A DNA stretch of 64,000 nucleotides from contig CM065698.1 in assembly GCA_017654935.2 (NCBI GenBank), positions 34,453,444 to 34,517,443 of the forward strand, in the 5' to 3' direction. Under the pieces are notes generated by a model, which was not told the DNA's origin, searched no databases, and saw nothing but the letters and a program-made list of their open reading frames with translations. Shown here one piece after another: positions 34,501 to 41,260 of this stretch (within the stretch, counting starts at the first letter, position 1; each line of letters begins with the position of its first letter). Both the position numbers and the translations under genes were made by a program. The DNA is from Phymorhynchus buccinoides (Eukaryota > Mollusca > Gastropoda > Neogastropoda > Raphitomidae).

Positions 34501-36655
34501 AGGTATTAGGTACAGACCTGTTTACTCTACTCTTTTCAAGTAGTATTCTACTCAATATGGACCTCTACTACTCTTCAAAATTGATGATAACGCTCTTTAA
34601 TTCTTGTTTGCTACTCATTTTCAGTGAACAGTGTTTGATGGTTTTAATGAATAGGACTACTCATTTCGCATCAAAGCTACTCATTTCAGCTTTCCAGACT
34701 ATTCAAGACTTGTGTAGGGGGTAACCAGGTCTGTAGGTACTTTATAGTCACAGAGGCGTCTGTGAAATTCGTGTTGCTCCCACCTGGAAAGTGCGTCGCA
34801 GCCAGAGGCGCGACACCCTTTTTTTTTGCATGCGATTTTTGTGTGAGGGTGTGTGTGTGTGTGTTAATTTTGACCAAATGACAACTTTTTCGTTGCCACT
34901 GGGATTAACGTGTTTATCGTCTCATCCGAAAAGACTCCACGTTCAGACTGTAAAGCCTAGTGCAAAGCGAGAAAAAATCCCCATGTACCCAGGTTCGAAC
35001 TCGGGGGGTTTGCTTGACACTAGGCGACCGCGTTACCTTGCATTACCTTTATGTTTGGTTGTATGCATGCAGGCCCCATCCCCTTCATCGTGGTGGGTGA
35101 GATCTTCCGCCAGGAGCCCAGAGCCGCCGCCATGAGCCTGTCTCTGGCCTTCAACTGGATTTGCAACTTCATCCTCATGCTCGTCTTCCCCTTCATGAAG
35201 GTACATGCCAGCGTAACAGAGCTGATTCTAGGGCGCGGGGTGGGTGCAATTCCCCCCAAATCTGATCCTTCCCGCAATAATCGGGTCTAAACGCGGGCTG
35301 ACGCCCGCATATTTGCAGAACTGCCCGCACTTTTTACCGATCGCTGCAGGAATTCCTTCGTCGTCTGCTAAATCCGTCGTCTGCACAAACTGAAAGCATC
35401 GAGCAGGAATGAATGATTTCTCAACATTTCATCGGTTCCTATACAATGTTAGTGTAAATCAACCAATCGTGTTCATCTCATTTTACTGTCAAGAAGTTGC
35501 GAGAGTCCTAACCGCCATGTTGAATTTTCTTCAAAATGAAGGGGACAACGACGCTCTTCGACTGATTTTTGTGGCAGCAAAGTATAAAAAAAAATCCTCT
35601 GCCAAACGAATGTGCAGAAGATGGTGCAGAAACAGCTACTGCATCAACAGTCTCGGAGAAGCAGCCCAAAGATAACGGCACTAGTGCTAGGGAACACCGG
35701 TTCCAAGACGAGTGGCTGAAGAAGTGGTCATGTCTAGCGAAGATTGAGCCGGCCACCTTCCCCCCCCCCCCCCCCCCCCCCCCCCTTCCCCTTGTATCCA
35801 TTGGACCTGCCCCTCTTTTTTCATTCTTAGAGGGGGGAACGCCCCCACTTTTTCAAAATCCTTGAATCAGCTCTGATGTGCTGCTTAAAAAACACATCAC
35901 CTTTTAGTCCGTAAAATACGGTACTTATCGTGGATAATAATGATAATGGGAATTTATATAGCGCTCTTTCTCACATGAGCTCAGTGCGCTTTACATTGAT
36001 ATCAAGAACATTAAAGGCAAACAAATAATAAATCATTAGAAAGTAAAATAAACATGATGATTGCTCGCAACATGCATGCACGCATGCACACACACACACA
36101 CACACACGCACGTGCACACGCACACGCACACACACACACACATCGATAATGTTGTGCTGCTTAAAAAAAAACCATCACCTTATAGTCCGTAAAACATGGT
36201 ACTTATCGTGGATAGTGACTCATCGATAATGTTCTGTTGCTTTAAAGAAAACTATCACCTTATGCTGGTAGTTATAGTCCGTACAATATGGTACTTATAA
36301 TATTGTGGATAGTGACTCATCGATAATATTCTGTTGCTTTAAAAAAAAACCTATCACCTTATGCTGGTAGTTATAGTCCGTACAATATGGTACTTATAAT
36401 ATTGTGGATAGTGACTCATCGATGATGTTCTGCTGCTTTTCACTCCCTCAGGACGGCATGGGGGAGTACACGTACCTGGTGTTCTGCGTCGTCCTGGCCG
36501 CAGCCATCGTCTTCATCTTCTTCTTCGTGCCCGAGACCAAGAACCGCACCTTCGACGAGATCGCCAACTCCATCGCCTTCGGCCGCGCCAAGGGAACCCA
36601 GAAGTCCTACGCCTTCGGGGACGAGAACGAGCCCATGAGCAACACCAAGGTGTAG
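13872..36655 (+). CDS. SLC2A: Facilitative hexose transporter, SLC2/GLUT family, class II-like (11 exons, 5' end missing)
   Basis: Joining the eleven segments 13872-13979, 15623-15960, 18025-18149, 22153-22293, 26012-26149, 27772-27959, 30088-30198, 31239-31358, 32542-32617, 35073-35200 and 36452-36655 gives an open frame of 558 residues plus stop, with every junction GT-AG and phases matching. The product is a 12-helix plasma-membrane uniporter of the major facilitator superfamily that moves hexoses down their gradient. Sugar-transporter signatures are in order: FGRKKG after helix 2 (about residue 147), SPRKIRG after helix 4, PESPR after helix 6 (265-269), QQWSGIN in helix 7 (339-345), EKAGRR (388-393), GPIP in helix 10 (449-452), NW in helix 11 (476-477) and [11 protein letters not shown] (518-528). 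The start resembles GLUT5 ([17 protein letters not shown] in helix 8), so class II is favoured over GLUT1-4. Oddities are an approximately 50-60 residue insertion in the first outer loop and a C-terminal TKV. The initiator exon, probably encoding only a few residues, was not found. Substrate (glucose, fructose or urate) cannot be decided from sequence. Confidence 0.93.
13980..15019. other. Intron sequence, little repeat content
   Basis: AT-rich intron between exons 1 and 2. It contains a short tandem duplication GTTAACACGAAGTGAGTCTA near 14690-14740. No other feature was recognised. Confidence 0.6.
15020..15245 (+). repeat. tRNA-like SINE (head plus body), in the intron before exon 2
   Basis: CTCGATAGCTCATTGGTAGA and GGTTCCGGGTCCGATTCTC resemble A and B boxes, but no acceptor stem closes after the T arm. 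The body (CCCACATGTGCCTGTTCGA, GAGCCTTGAAGGCTTTG) recurs inverted at about 50760-50880. It is therefore not a functional tRNA gene. Confidence 0.7.
15480..15580. repeat. CAGGGCTCCC MITE fragment before exon 2
   Basis: CTAGTGCATCCCTGGGACTC to GGGAGTTAGCCCTG; only the 3' half, ending 42 bp upstream of exon 2. Confidence 0.78.
15623..15960 (+). CDS. SLC2A: Hexose transporter exon 2 (expanded outer loop 1, helix 2)
   Basis: This is the longest exon: 112 codons plus two bases. It encodes the loop between helices 1 and 2 and then helix 2 ([15 protein letters not shown]), ending in YFG and the first two bases of the Arg of the FGRKKG motif. The loop is about 80 residues, against roughly 25-35 in human GLUT1 or GLUT5, and is rich in Glu, Lys, Asp and Ala. 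It carries four Asn-X-Ser/Thr sequons at about residues 43 (NKT), 53 (NWT), 81 (NKT) and 95 (NSS). The exon is strongly G+C-rich compared with its introns. Confidence 0.94.
16149..16330. repeat. MITE family A copy
   Basis: Complete palindromic copy with TACAGTGGAACCTCCC and GGAGGTTCCACTGTA, in the transporter intron after exon 2. Confidence 0.92.
16556..17076. mobile_element. TIR element, CAGAGGTTCCG ends, hAT-like
   Basis: Begins CAGAGGTTCCGCTAG and ends CTAACGGAACCTCTGC. The flanks GCTGTAAG and GCTGTCAG differ by one base and would be an 8-bp target duplication, as in hAT elements. The interior has many CCGGTA and TACCGG words and no long ORF. Confidence 0.65.
17161..17467. repeat. Family B MITE with a short internal duplication
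   Basis: Complete ends; about 50 bp longer than other copies because of an inserted AAGCATCTTCACT duplication near 17290-17335. Confidence 0.88.
17621..17799. repeat. MITE family A copy
   Basis: Complete palindromic copy starting CAGTGGACCCTCCC and ending GGGAGGTTCCACTGTA, in the same intron. Confidence 0.9.
17819..17960. repeat. Palindromic MITE, GGACGCGGATTTGACCGCC
   Basis: Ends AATGAGCAACTTAGGACGCG and CGCGTCATAAGTTGACCATT are inverted. It ends 64 bp before exon 3. Other copies lie at about 38484-38695 and 42018-42185. Confidence 0.82.
18025..18149 (+). CDS. SLC2A: Hexose transporter exon 3 (helices 3 and 4)
   Basis: The exon opens after TTTTTCCAG, completes the FGRKKG motif, and encodes helix 3 ([16 protein letters not shown]) and the first part of helix 4 ([13 protein letters not shown]). 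It ends at phase 1 before GTCTGC. A poly-C tract and a GGCATGGTAG-type MITE follow in the intron. Confidence 0.93.
18234..18420. repeat. CAGGCATGGTAGACCTCCGCG MITE copy 1
   Basis: TGGCATGGTAGACCTCCGCG to CCACTACCATGTCTGG with GGCCCCCTGGACCCCCGGCC inside. It is followed by a (GT)n(GA)n microsatellite. Confidence 0.85.
18664..18842 (+). repeat. SINE-like 175-bp repeat with (CAA)n tail
   Basis: GAAGACGGAGTGTGGCTGCC to CCAGGGTAAGCCAACAACAA. Other copies are at 44228-44412 and 58975-59145. It includes GGAGTCTTTAAGCCAGGGTA and an ACAACAA tail. Confidence 0.8.
18890..21290 (-). mobile_element. Non-LTR retrotransposon (LINE) in intron 3, 5'-truncated
   Basis: This covers the reverse-transcriptase frame plus its 3' UTR, which ends on the - strand in TTGAAGTTGAAGTTGAACT, a short repeat tail typical of the CR1/L2 group. 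A (CA)n/(GT)n microsatellite at 19367-19522 and ATTAAGAT-rich repeats interrupt the 3' UTR. The 5' border is approximate. Confidence 0.8.
19602..21197 (-). CDS. LINE reverse transcriptase, CR1/L2/Rex1-like, C-terminal 531 residues
   Basis: A single open frame of 531 residues on the - strand. Reverse transcriptase blocks are clear: [31 protein letters not shown] (motif A) near residue 220, [20 protein letters not shown] (motif B) near 280 and YSDDSA (motif C; the YADD box with Ser) near 310. The C-terminal part [14 protein letters not shown] is typical of CR1/L2/Rex1 relatives. The catalytic aspartates are present. There is no endonuclease domain in this frame, so the copy is probably 5'-truncated. 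It lies antisense inside the intron between transporter exons 3 and 4. Confidence 0.92.
   Translation of the reverse strand: MADAWKGLKTLTGQNKPASRASVMPLEKQQEFSEQLNDFYCRFERDDVKEDFDYVVRELNEKVSRDESANGVGESVIDAGEVEGLFKRLKIKKAVGPDNICGRILKSCAAQLCNVFSVLFSWSLNDCAVPSLWKKSVICPVPKKTKPTSLNDYRPVALTSIPMKCFERIVLKRITAQTTQYLDPNQFAYTPKRSTDDATLTLLHNAYTHLEKPGSFVRILFIDFSSAFNTIQPHLMATKLLSYQVDLRLIKWIISFLVNRSQSVRFENALSSIKYTSIGSPQGTVLSPVLFTLYTNDCTGTDTTPLIKYSDDSALQDLSNSDQVYSDHVHDFSNWCEKNYLDLNVQKTKEMVIDFRRNPSIVPDLFINGMKVERVSVYKYLGTIIDDKLNFNANVEAIHKKCQSRIYCLQKLRSLDVNRTVLCGFYRCFIESILTFSFICWFGSLSVKSKNVLNKVVNVSGKIVGVRQESMNVLYERRVKGKGRMIASDCSHGLSKCFTLLPSGRRYRTPKLKTVRCKNSFIPMSISMLNK
21777..21930 (+). repeat. Family C SINE-like copy, truncated
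   Basis: GTCCCCGTGGGGATATCGGG to CTTTGCTTTCTGTCATCTA; same family as 24575-24903. Confidence 0.75.
22153..22293 (+). CDS. SLC2A: Hexose transporter exon 4 (end of helix 4, helix 5)
   Basis: It encodes [20 protein letters not shown] and then helix 5 with the HQL motif (THE Gln that contacts sugar in the family) and [11 protein letters not shown]. It starts phase 2 and ends phase 1 at CTTTG before GTTAGT. Its last approximately 50 bases plus donor are repeated three more times in the next 600 bp of intron. Confidence 0.94.
22241..22904 (+). repeat. Tandem array seeded on exon 4 3' end and splice donor
   Basis: Four approximately 150-170 bp units, the first being the real exon end. Each holds ATCACCATCGGCAT..., GTCATGGGGCTGAGAGAGAT and CTTTGGT(T/C)AGT, then a CATCATC-rich intron piece. 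Copies 2-4 start near 22407, 22557 and 22730. Each copy keeps a GT donor in the same position relative to the exon piece. The array is ended by a TTAA-flanked element at 22905. Confidence 0.9.
22905..23850. mobile_element. 946-bp TTAA-flanked nonautonomous element
   Basis: Ends are TTAACCCTCTTGTGC and GCACAAGAGAGTTAA, again TTAA with CCCT-type termini. The inside holds two related approximately 180-bp blocks (GTCATCCAT(G/A)..., AAAATGCCGA(T/A)GTCAGT). There is no long ORF. It sits at the end of the exon 4 array in the intron before exon 5. Confidence 0.8.
24575..24903 (+). repeat. Family C SINE-like repeat, full length with (GAA)n tail
   Basis: CCCCGTGGGGATACCAGGGG head, CCTTCTGGAAGTTCTGTGCT, TTAGGCGCATAACGGCAGCA, GAGCGATCGAAGAAGAAGAA tail; about 325 bp. 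Confidence 0.8.
24964..25970. repeat. MITE family A copy carrying a nested LINE
   Basis: The left end (24964-24988) and the remainder (25828-25970) are one MITE separated by the 839-bp LINE fragment. The right end is mutated (CACTGC). Confidence 0.9.
24989..25827 (+). mobile_element. 5'-truncated LINE copy nested in a MITE, with AAGAC target duplication
   Basis: The + strand reads [17 protein letters not shown] and continues to [20 protein letters not shown] and [14 protein letters not shown], stop at 25560. This is the C-terminal region of the same LINE clade as 19602-21197. The tail is (TGATT)n at about 25796-25827. It interrupts a TACAGTGGAACCTCCC-type MITE exactly; AAGAC is present on both sides (24984-24988 and 25828-25832). 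Confidence 0.9.
26012..26149 (+). CDS. SLC2A: Hexose transporter exon 5 (helix 6, PESPR motif)
   Basis: It encodes [18 protein letters not shown], the rest of helix 6 and the cytosolic [20 protein letters not shown]. The acceptor is CCTTTCAG and the donor is GTATAGGG; both junctions are phase 1 type. Only this copy has an acceptor and the LWPLL part. Seven diverged copies of the 3' half and one shorter remnant follow in the intron, so this one is taken as the functional exon. Confidence 0.94.
26150..27486 (+). repeat. Tandem array of exon 5 3' half plus donor, separated by CTGT repeats
   Basis: Seven copies plus a degenerate eighth of the 3' part of exon 5 (GAGAGCCCCCGC ... GCCAGAGAA) with GTATAGGG donors follow the real exon, at about 26211, 26383, 26551, 26701, 26870, 27001, 27131 and 27445. 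Spacers are (CTGT)n with GTGAATGTTTG. Most copies read [18 protein letters not shown] in frame where the real exon reads [18 protein letters not shown]. One copy has extra C residues breaking the frame. No copy has a convincing acceptor. Confidence 0.93.
27478..27682 (-). repeat. Family C SINE-like copy beside exon 6
   Basis: Inverted copy, head near 27680, in the intron just upstream of transporter exon 6. Its end abuts the last degenerate exon 5 copy. Confidence 0.78.
27772..27959 (+). CDS. SLC2A: Hexose transporter exon 6 (central cytosolic domain, helix 7)
   Basis: It encodes [18 protein letters not shown], the charged intracellular helical segment typical of GLUT proteins, and then helix 7 ending QQWSGINA. 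Gln339, Gln340 and Asn345 match sugar-contacting positions of the family. QWS stands where most human members have QLS. The acceptor is a run of about 26 C residues followed by GACAG. The donor is GTGAGT, phase 0. Confidence 0.94.
28027..28434. repeat. GGACTATAAGCCGC MITE, 408 bp
   Basis: Ends TACCGTAAAACCTGGACTAT and TAGTCCGCATTTTACGGTA are inverted repeats. ATAAGCCGCA words are frequent near both ends. Related fragments occur in the repeats upstream of exon 11. Confidence 0.85.
29521..29700. repeat. MITE family A copy
   Basis: Complete copy with TACAATGGAACCTCC and GGAGGTTCCACTGTA in the intron before exon 7. It is followed by a short (CTA)n tract. Confidence 0.9.
30088..30198 (+). CDS. 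SLC2A: Hexose transporter exon 7 (helices 7-8)
   Basis: Thirty-seven codons: [20 protein letters not shown] and then [16 protein letters not shown]. The GTGAIN stretch of helix 8 matches GLUT5 (GTGAVN) better than GLUT1. Acceptor ACTCCAG and donor GTGAGT, both phase 0. Confidence 0.94.
30692..30987. repeat. Long inverted repeat, about 90-bp arms
   Basis: The left arm (about 30692-30782) and right arm (about 30896-30986) are near-perfect reverse complements, including GAAGTCGATGTTTAACTGGA and ATTATATTGAGTGTGCTGAT. The loop is about 113 bp. The right arm holds TTCAGGTAAG, a perfect splice donor match. It lies in the intron before exon 8. Confidence 0.88.
31239..31358 (+). CDS. SLC2A: Hexose transporter exon 8 (EKAGRR loop, helix 9)
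   Basis: Forty codons: [20 protein letters not shown], then helix 9 [19 protein letters not shown]. Acceptor is a T-run then TAG; donor is GTTAGT, phase 0. The 3' part from GGAATG onward, with its donor, is duplicated downstream at 31431. Confidence 0.93.
31293..31583 (+). repeat. Tandem duplication of exon 8 3' end and donor
   Basis: The piece from GGAATGCTGGTGTCC through ...CTGGAG, the donor GT(T/C)AGTGTACATC and 70 bp of intron occurs at 31293, again at 31431 and partly at 31560. Units are 138 and 129 bp and nearly identical in their intron part. Confidence 0.92.
32244..32480. repeat. Family B MITE beside transporter exon 9
   Basis: TTAACCCTTTCACTGCAAGT to GGCGGTGAAAGGGTTAA, in the other orientation from most copies. 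It ends 61 bp before exon 9. Confidence 0.9.
32542..32617 (+). CDS. SLC2A: Hexose transporter exon 9 (helix 10, first half)
   Basis: A short exon of 25 codons plus one base, [20 protein letters not shown] then FALGL. Acceptor GGTTTCAG, donor GTCAGT. The Ala of FALG stands where GLUT1 has Glu380, as in class II members. A TTAA-flanked MITE ends 61 bp upstream of the exon. Confidence 0.92.
33536..33716. repeat. 31-bp tandem repeat
   Basis: About six units of GGGGGTGAGAATACCCCTTA then AAACTGTAAACA. A diverged single unit is at 31098-31135. Confidence 0.93.
34513..34733. repeat. CAGACCTG-ended MITE with TAGGTA target duplication
   Basis: Ends CAGACCTGTTTACTC and GGTAACCAGGTCTG; TAGGTA flanks both sides. 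It contains repeated CTACTC/GAGTAG words. It appears inserted at the end of the SINE that follows. Confidence 0.75.
34735..35028 (-). repeat. tRNA-derived SINE, 5' head mostly lost
   Basis: Same family on the - strand, ending 44 bp before transporter exon 10. It includes B-box GTTCGAACC, TTTTCGGATGAGACGATAAA and the ACGCCTCTGTGACTATAAAG tail. Confidence 0.82.
35073..35200 (+). CDS. SLC2A: Hexose transporter exon 10 (helices 10-11)
   Basis: It encodes [20 protein letters not shown], then [24 protein letters not shown] is the helix-10 break, and the residue after it is Phe where GLUT1 has Trp388. NW in helix 11 matches GLUT1 Asn411-Trp412. Acceptor GCATGCAG, donor GTACAT, ends phase 0. Confidence 0.94.
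35937..36140 (-). repeat. GCGCTATATAAATTCCCATTATTATT 3'-tail repeat (several copies)
   Basis: The - strand reads CACTGAGCTCATGTGAGAAA, GAGCGCTATATAAATTCCCA, then (ATT)n. It is a LINE/SINE-type 3' end with adjoining (CA)n. Related copies lie at 29913-30060 (+), 53294-53357 plus 53605-53700 (-) and 62110-62180 (+). Confidence 0.78.
36140..36451 (+). repeat. AT-rich tandem repeats leading into the exon 11 acceptor
   Basis: Units beginning CATCGATAATGTTCTG(T/C)TGCT, with TATCACCTTATGCTGG and TATAGTCCGTACAATATGG, recur at about 36141, 36221, 36321 and 36417. The last is truncated and runs straight into CACTCCCTCAG of the terminal exon. Fragments related to the ACCGTAAAA...GGACTATAAG element (28027-28434) are visible. 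Confidence 0.85.
36452..36655 (+). CDS. SLC2A: Hexose transporter terminal coding exon (helix 12, C-tail)
   Basis: Helix 12 ([20 protein letters not shown]) is followed by [12 protein letters not shown], the C-terminal signature of sugar transporters, and a short cytosolic tail ending MSNTKV then TAG. The last residues T-K-V fit a class I PDZ ligand. The acceptor CTCCCTCAG lies at the end of an array of approximately 80-100 bp AT-rich repeats. Confidence 0.94.
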   Translation, partial: DGMGEYTYLVFCVVLAAAIVFIFFFVPETKNRTFDEIANSIAFGRAKGTQKSYAFGDENEPMSNTKV

Positions 36656-36804
36656 TAGAGAGGGGAAGGACGGAACGAGGAGAACCGAGGTCAAACCTAA
36701 CCTGGGGGGAAAAGACGAGTCATCTACGTCCGTAATTCGATGACTTGGACTATCTTTATTGACATATTATTGAATTTATTACTAAAACTAATAACTTGTA
36801 TTAC

Positions 36805-36969
36805 AGGCATGGTAGACCTCCGCGAATCAGTTTGAAACAAAATTATTAAAAAATGCATTGAAATGGCATGAAAAAGTGAAAATTTCACTCATTTATTGAA
36901 TTTTCTTCGGCCCCCTGGACCCCCGGCCATTTTCCTTGAAAACCACTTTGCCCCCACTACTATGCCTGG
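36805..36969. repeat. CAGGCATGGTAGACC MITE copy 2, nested
   Basis: CAGGCATGGTAGACCTCCGC to CTACTATGCCTG. It interrupts a palindromic element whose halves (ACTTGTATT, CTGCAGTC, GACTCCAAGCCAT) continue on both sides. Confidence 0.85.
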
Positions 36970-37375
36970 TATTAAAAAAAGACTGCAGAAATATGAAAAG
37001 CATAACTGCTTTATTTCTGCAGTCTTTGTTTGATACAAGTTATTAGTTTTTGTAATAAGTCCAATTATACGTCAGTGGACTATCTAAAGATAGGTCCGTT
37101 TTGACTCCAAGCCATCGCATTTATCTCTGTAAGAACCGATCAACCTCCTTCGACATTGGAATGTGTTGGTTAGGGTCTGTGTACATTATTTATGAGATAT
37201 TTCTATTTCCCCGTGGCAACACAGTGATAGCCTGATCTTAATGTGACTTACAGCTCACTAGTGTTGCCATGGGGAAATAGAAATATCTTGTGAACTGTGT
37301 TAACGTGTGCACAGACCTTTAGATGCTGCAGGGAGACCGGTGACAACAACAGCAACAACAAACAAACCAGACACT

Positions 37376-38022
37376 TACAGTGGAACCTCCATTATAAGAC
37401 CCTCCCTTATAAGACTCCCTCCCTCCCTCCCACTTAGGACCTACTTGCCCTTTGTAAGTATTAAAACGATGGCTTAGAGTCAAAGCGGACTATCTTGAGA
37501 TAGTCCATTGACTTATTATTGATGTTGTTGCAAAAACTAAGAACTTGTATTTTAAAAACTGCAAATAATATAAAATGGGGATTATGCTTTTTATATTTCT
37601 GCAGTCTTTTTTTTTAACCCCTTGACAGCCACCAACGTATTACCTACTGACCTGATGATGTCACTGATGACGTCATCAGATGAAGAGGAATAACCCTGAT
37701 ATGTTGGCTTTTGCTCTAACATAGTCAAGAGAGTACTATCCCCAGACCATTTTGCCAGATTGGCTCTATCAGTTTTTCGTGGCATGATTTGCCCAATGGG
37801 TTTTTTCTTTTTTTTTCTTTTTCTGGCAGTCAAGGGGTTAAGCAAGTTATTAGTTTTCACAATATGTTCAATAATATGTCAATGGACTATCTAAAGATGG
37901 TCCGTTTTGACTCCAAGCCATCAAATTTAAATTACCTCCCTATTAAAACTCCCTCCCGCTTAATTCAAAGACCTTCTTTTGGATGTTTTTTCAAAGGTCT
38001 TAAAAGGGAGGTTCCGCTGTAC
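37376..38022. repeat. Three elements nested in one another downstream of the transporter stop
   Basis: Outermost is a MITE family A copy (37376-37466 and about 37924-38022). Inside it is a palindromic element with GATGGCTTAGAGTCAAAGCG and its inverse TTTTGACTCCAAGCCATC. Inside that is a TTAA-flanked element at 37614-37841 with ends TTAACCCCTTGACAGCCA and TGGCAGTCAAGGGGTTAA. Confidence 0.82.
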
Positions 38023-38483
38023 GTATTTCGCTAATTCATGGCCTCAGAATGCTGAAGAGATAGTTGACCGGAATGAAACACGATAAAGGCTTTGTTTGAC
38101 TTCTTCAATTACCGTTCTTACGGGAATAAATGTGGATGTAGCCAACAGGTCAAGGGGGGGAGGGTAAAGGTCATCGCGATACGTGTGGGGCGAGAGAACG
38201 GTTATTAATAAGTTAATAGTCAGTGGGTGGTGTGTTTTTGGTTTTTTTTTTCTCTCTCTCGCAGGTAATGGCGTGCTGTAGACTACACAGCAGAGCCACA
38301 GAACTAACAACCAAGTGGTTATTGCGAGCAAACTTATTTTTAAAATTTCAGTTTGTTTGTTTTTTTCTTGAATGTTCCATCTTCTAGGCCATGCATTGGC
38401 TTCGGCGGCATCAACTTGCATGCAGTTCTTTTCTTTTTGGTGTGTTGAATCCTAGCATGTTGCCACATCATAGTTTGAGCCGG

Positions 38484-38695
38484 CAATGAGCAACTTAGCT
38501 GTCTCTTTTGCCCGCCAGGTGGCATAACGCTTGAGTGGGGCTAATCCTCTCTATATTCTTAGTTGGGGATAAAGAGAGAGAGAGAGAGAGATATAGGGAG
38601 GAGTCTCACTACGCCCAGCTAAGAATATAGCGTGATAAGCCCCTAGTGGATGGACTGCCCCCTGGCGGTCAAATTATCGCCATAAGTCGACCATT
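38484..38695. repeat. Palindromic MITE, same family as 17819
   Basis: GAGCAACTTAGCTG to CATAAGTCGACCATT; contains (GA)n and ATATTCTTAGTTGGGGATA. Confidence 0.78.
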
Positions 38696-40952
38696 TGTTT
38701 GATAAAATCTAACATAACAACAAAACACAAAAATTCTGGGTAATTTTGTTGTTTCTGATATGGATGGTTTCTGTTGAACCCCAAAAAAAAAAAAAAGGTT
38801 TGTTATAATCTACATAACAAGCCCTAAAATTGCTTGGTAGATTTTTGGTTTGTTGCTGTTGTTGTTGTTTTTAAAGATAGAGATTGATTTGTTGTAATCT
38901 CCGTAGCAAGCGCTTCATTTCTGTGAAGATGGAGGTTTTTTTTAAAAGATTTATTTTGTTGCTTTTTTTTGTGTGTGAAGCAGGGAAATTGTTTGCGATA
39001 ATCCTAACAGCAAGCCCTGAATTCTCATTCATGGAAGTCTTGCTTTATAGAACAGACACTGGGGTTTCTTTTGTCAGTACATTGTATAACAAACAAACAA
39101 CAAAAGGAGAATGAATGGTTTGTTACTAATTGTATGCTACGTTGGGGAAAGAGACTTTTTTTTCCCCCAATTAATTCTTAAAAGAAAAAAATAATTAAAA
39201 ACAAAAAAGAAACAAAGAAGAAAAAAGGATTAAGAAAAATCAGAATAAAAGACAGTTAACAGGAAGAAGATTGCATTCACCACAACTTTATAAATAAGTA
39301 ATGTCCCATATGGTCTTTTAAAGAGCGGGAGGACGTAAAGCTTTAATCTGTCTTGAAGATTGCACAGAAGATAGAATCGGATGACATGTGAATTGCTGGG
39401 TAACATTATGTGGTTGCCATGGTCACCAAAAGGACCTGTAACAATGGCATGCGGTTGTTGAGGTGGCTAGGCAACCTGTTAAGATGTACGGTTGCCGTAG
39501 TGACCACAAAAAAACCCCCACCTCAGAAATGGAGGCTACAATAATATAATGACGATTCTTGGCGATGTGATTCAGAGCAATTTGTTGTCGGATTTTTATT
39601 TTTCCTCATTGTCAGTATTCTTGTTTGGCGGTTGTTTTGGAGAGGTTTTCTTATTGGTTACTATTCAGGAAAGAATGTGTGTTGTGTGCGTGTGTGTGTG
39701 CGTGTGTGTGCAGCATTGACAGGCTTACTATAAAAAAAACACGTAGAATTTTTAGATACTGACAAGTCTGAATTCATTTAATCCTACAGTACATCCATAT
39801 GAATGTATTATTTAATTATATGTGTGGGAGATTCCGTGTCCATGACAATGTTATCCATTTTCTAAAAGTTTCGTTGCACGCAGGCTTCACGGAACTCTAC
39901 TGAGATGAGAGTTAGTAGCAGTTCAGGGTTGAGTTTCTCTAGACGACGGTCGCCGCGCGCATAACTGTTACGCCAAAAGGGGTCTAAGAAACACTTTAGA
40001 AAACGTTTGCGGAAGAATATTACAAGCTCTTGTCTGACTGGTCAAAACAAAAAGTATCATTTTAAACAAACTTTAATGAACCAATCAACAACTAGAAATG
40101 TATTAACCCCCCCTACTAGTTCCGGATAGTTCGCGTTTGCTCGGTGTTTGACAAGAACAAAACGTCACGCGAACTATCGGCAAATGAAGGGTGTTTTTTT
40201 TTACCGTTTTTGCTGATTTGAGCGAGCGAGCGTAACGTTAGCCCTTGTGAAACGGCCCCCAGTGTCTCCTCTGGTGGTTTGCCTTTTGCTAGGTCTAACT
40301 CTAGCTGTAGAATGGTGGTTTTGGGGCCTGAAGCCCTGGAATGAGCATTGCGTAATACTGGGCAGTGAAAAACACAGAACGCTAAAGCAATGACTCAGGT
40401 TTTTTGCAAAGATGATAATAGTCCTAATTTGACCATGATAGGATAACTTGAGGGAGAGGCTTTGTTGTTTACCTCTTGTTTTTACTATCCTCTGAAATCG
40501 GAATGCATCGGCTGAATGCAGCAGGGAGACCAGTCAAAACTGAAAACCGGACACGCACGTACCTCACCCAGGAACACAGAAAAAGTACTTTTCAAACACT
40601 AACTTAGCTGTTTTTTAGGTGTTTTTTTTTTAGTCATGTTGAGAGTGCATCTGCGATTTGAAGCCCCCCTGAGATTGAAACGATGGAGATTTTAACCAAG
40701 TGTATTGTTATTGACTAAAGATCTGACGATGGTTAAAAGATCTGTAATGGATTGTAAGGGTTTATCGAAACTCTTGGATGTTTTTTTGATGGGATGCTGC
40801 TGCTTGTGCAGAGTGCAGGGCAGAATGTCTTTTGTGTTTGTAAATGTCTTTACCATGTCAAGAGATTACATTACATGCATTTTATTTATGCCCTCTTTTT
40901 TTTTTTCGAATGGGAATCTCATGTTTCAGAACTTCAGATTGTTTTTAAACTT

Positions 40953-41260
40953 CATGGGTCATATGACCCCTAATTGCGGAAAATGATGGGCCAATTTCCC
41001 AAAATAATGGGCTATAATGGGTCACTGTAGTGTGTTATTACAGACTTCATGGGTCATATGACCCCTAATTGCGGAAAATAATGGGCCAATTTCCCAAAAT
41101 AATGGGCTATAATGGGTCACTGTAGTGTGTTATTACAGACTTCGTGGGTCATATGACCCCTAATTGCGGAAAATGATGGGCCAATTTCCAAAATAATGGG
41201 CTATAATGGGTCACTGTAGTGTGTTATTACAGACTTCATGGGTTAGATGACTCCTGGCTG
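40953..41260. repeat. 97-bp tandem repeat with GGGTCATATGACCC palindrome
   Basis: Three units plus a diverged fourth: ACTTCATGGGTCATATGACC, CCTAATTGCGGAAAAT, GGGCTATAATGGGTCACTGT. Confidence 0.93.
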
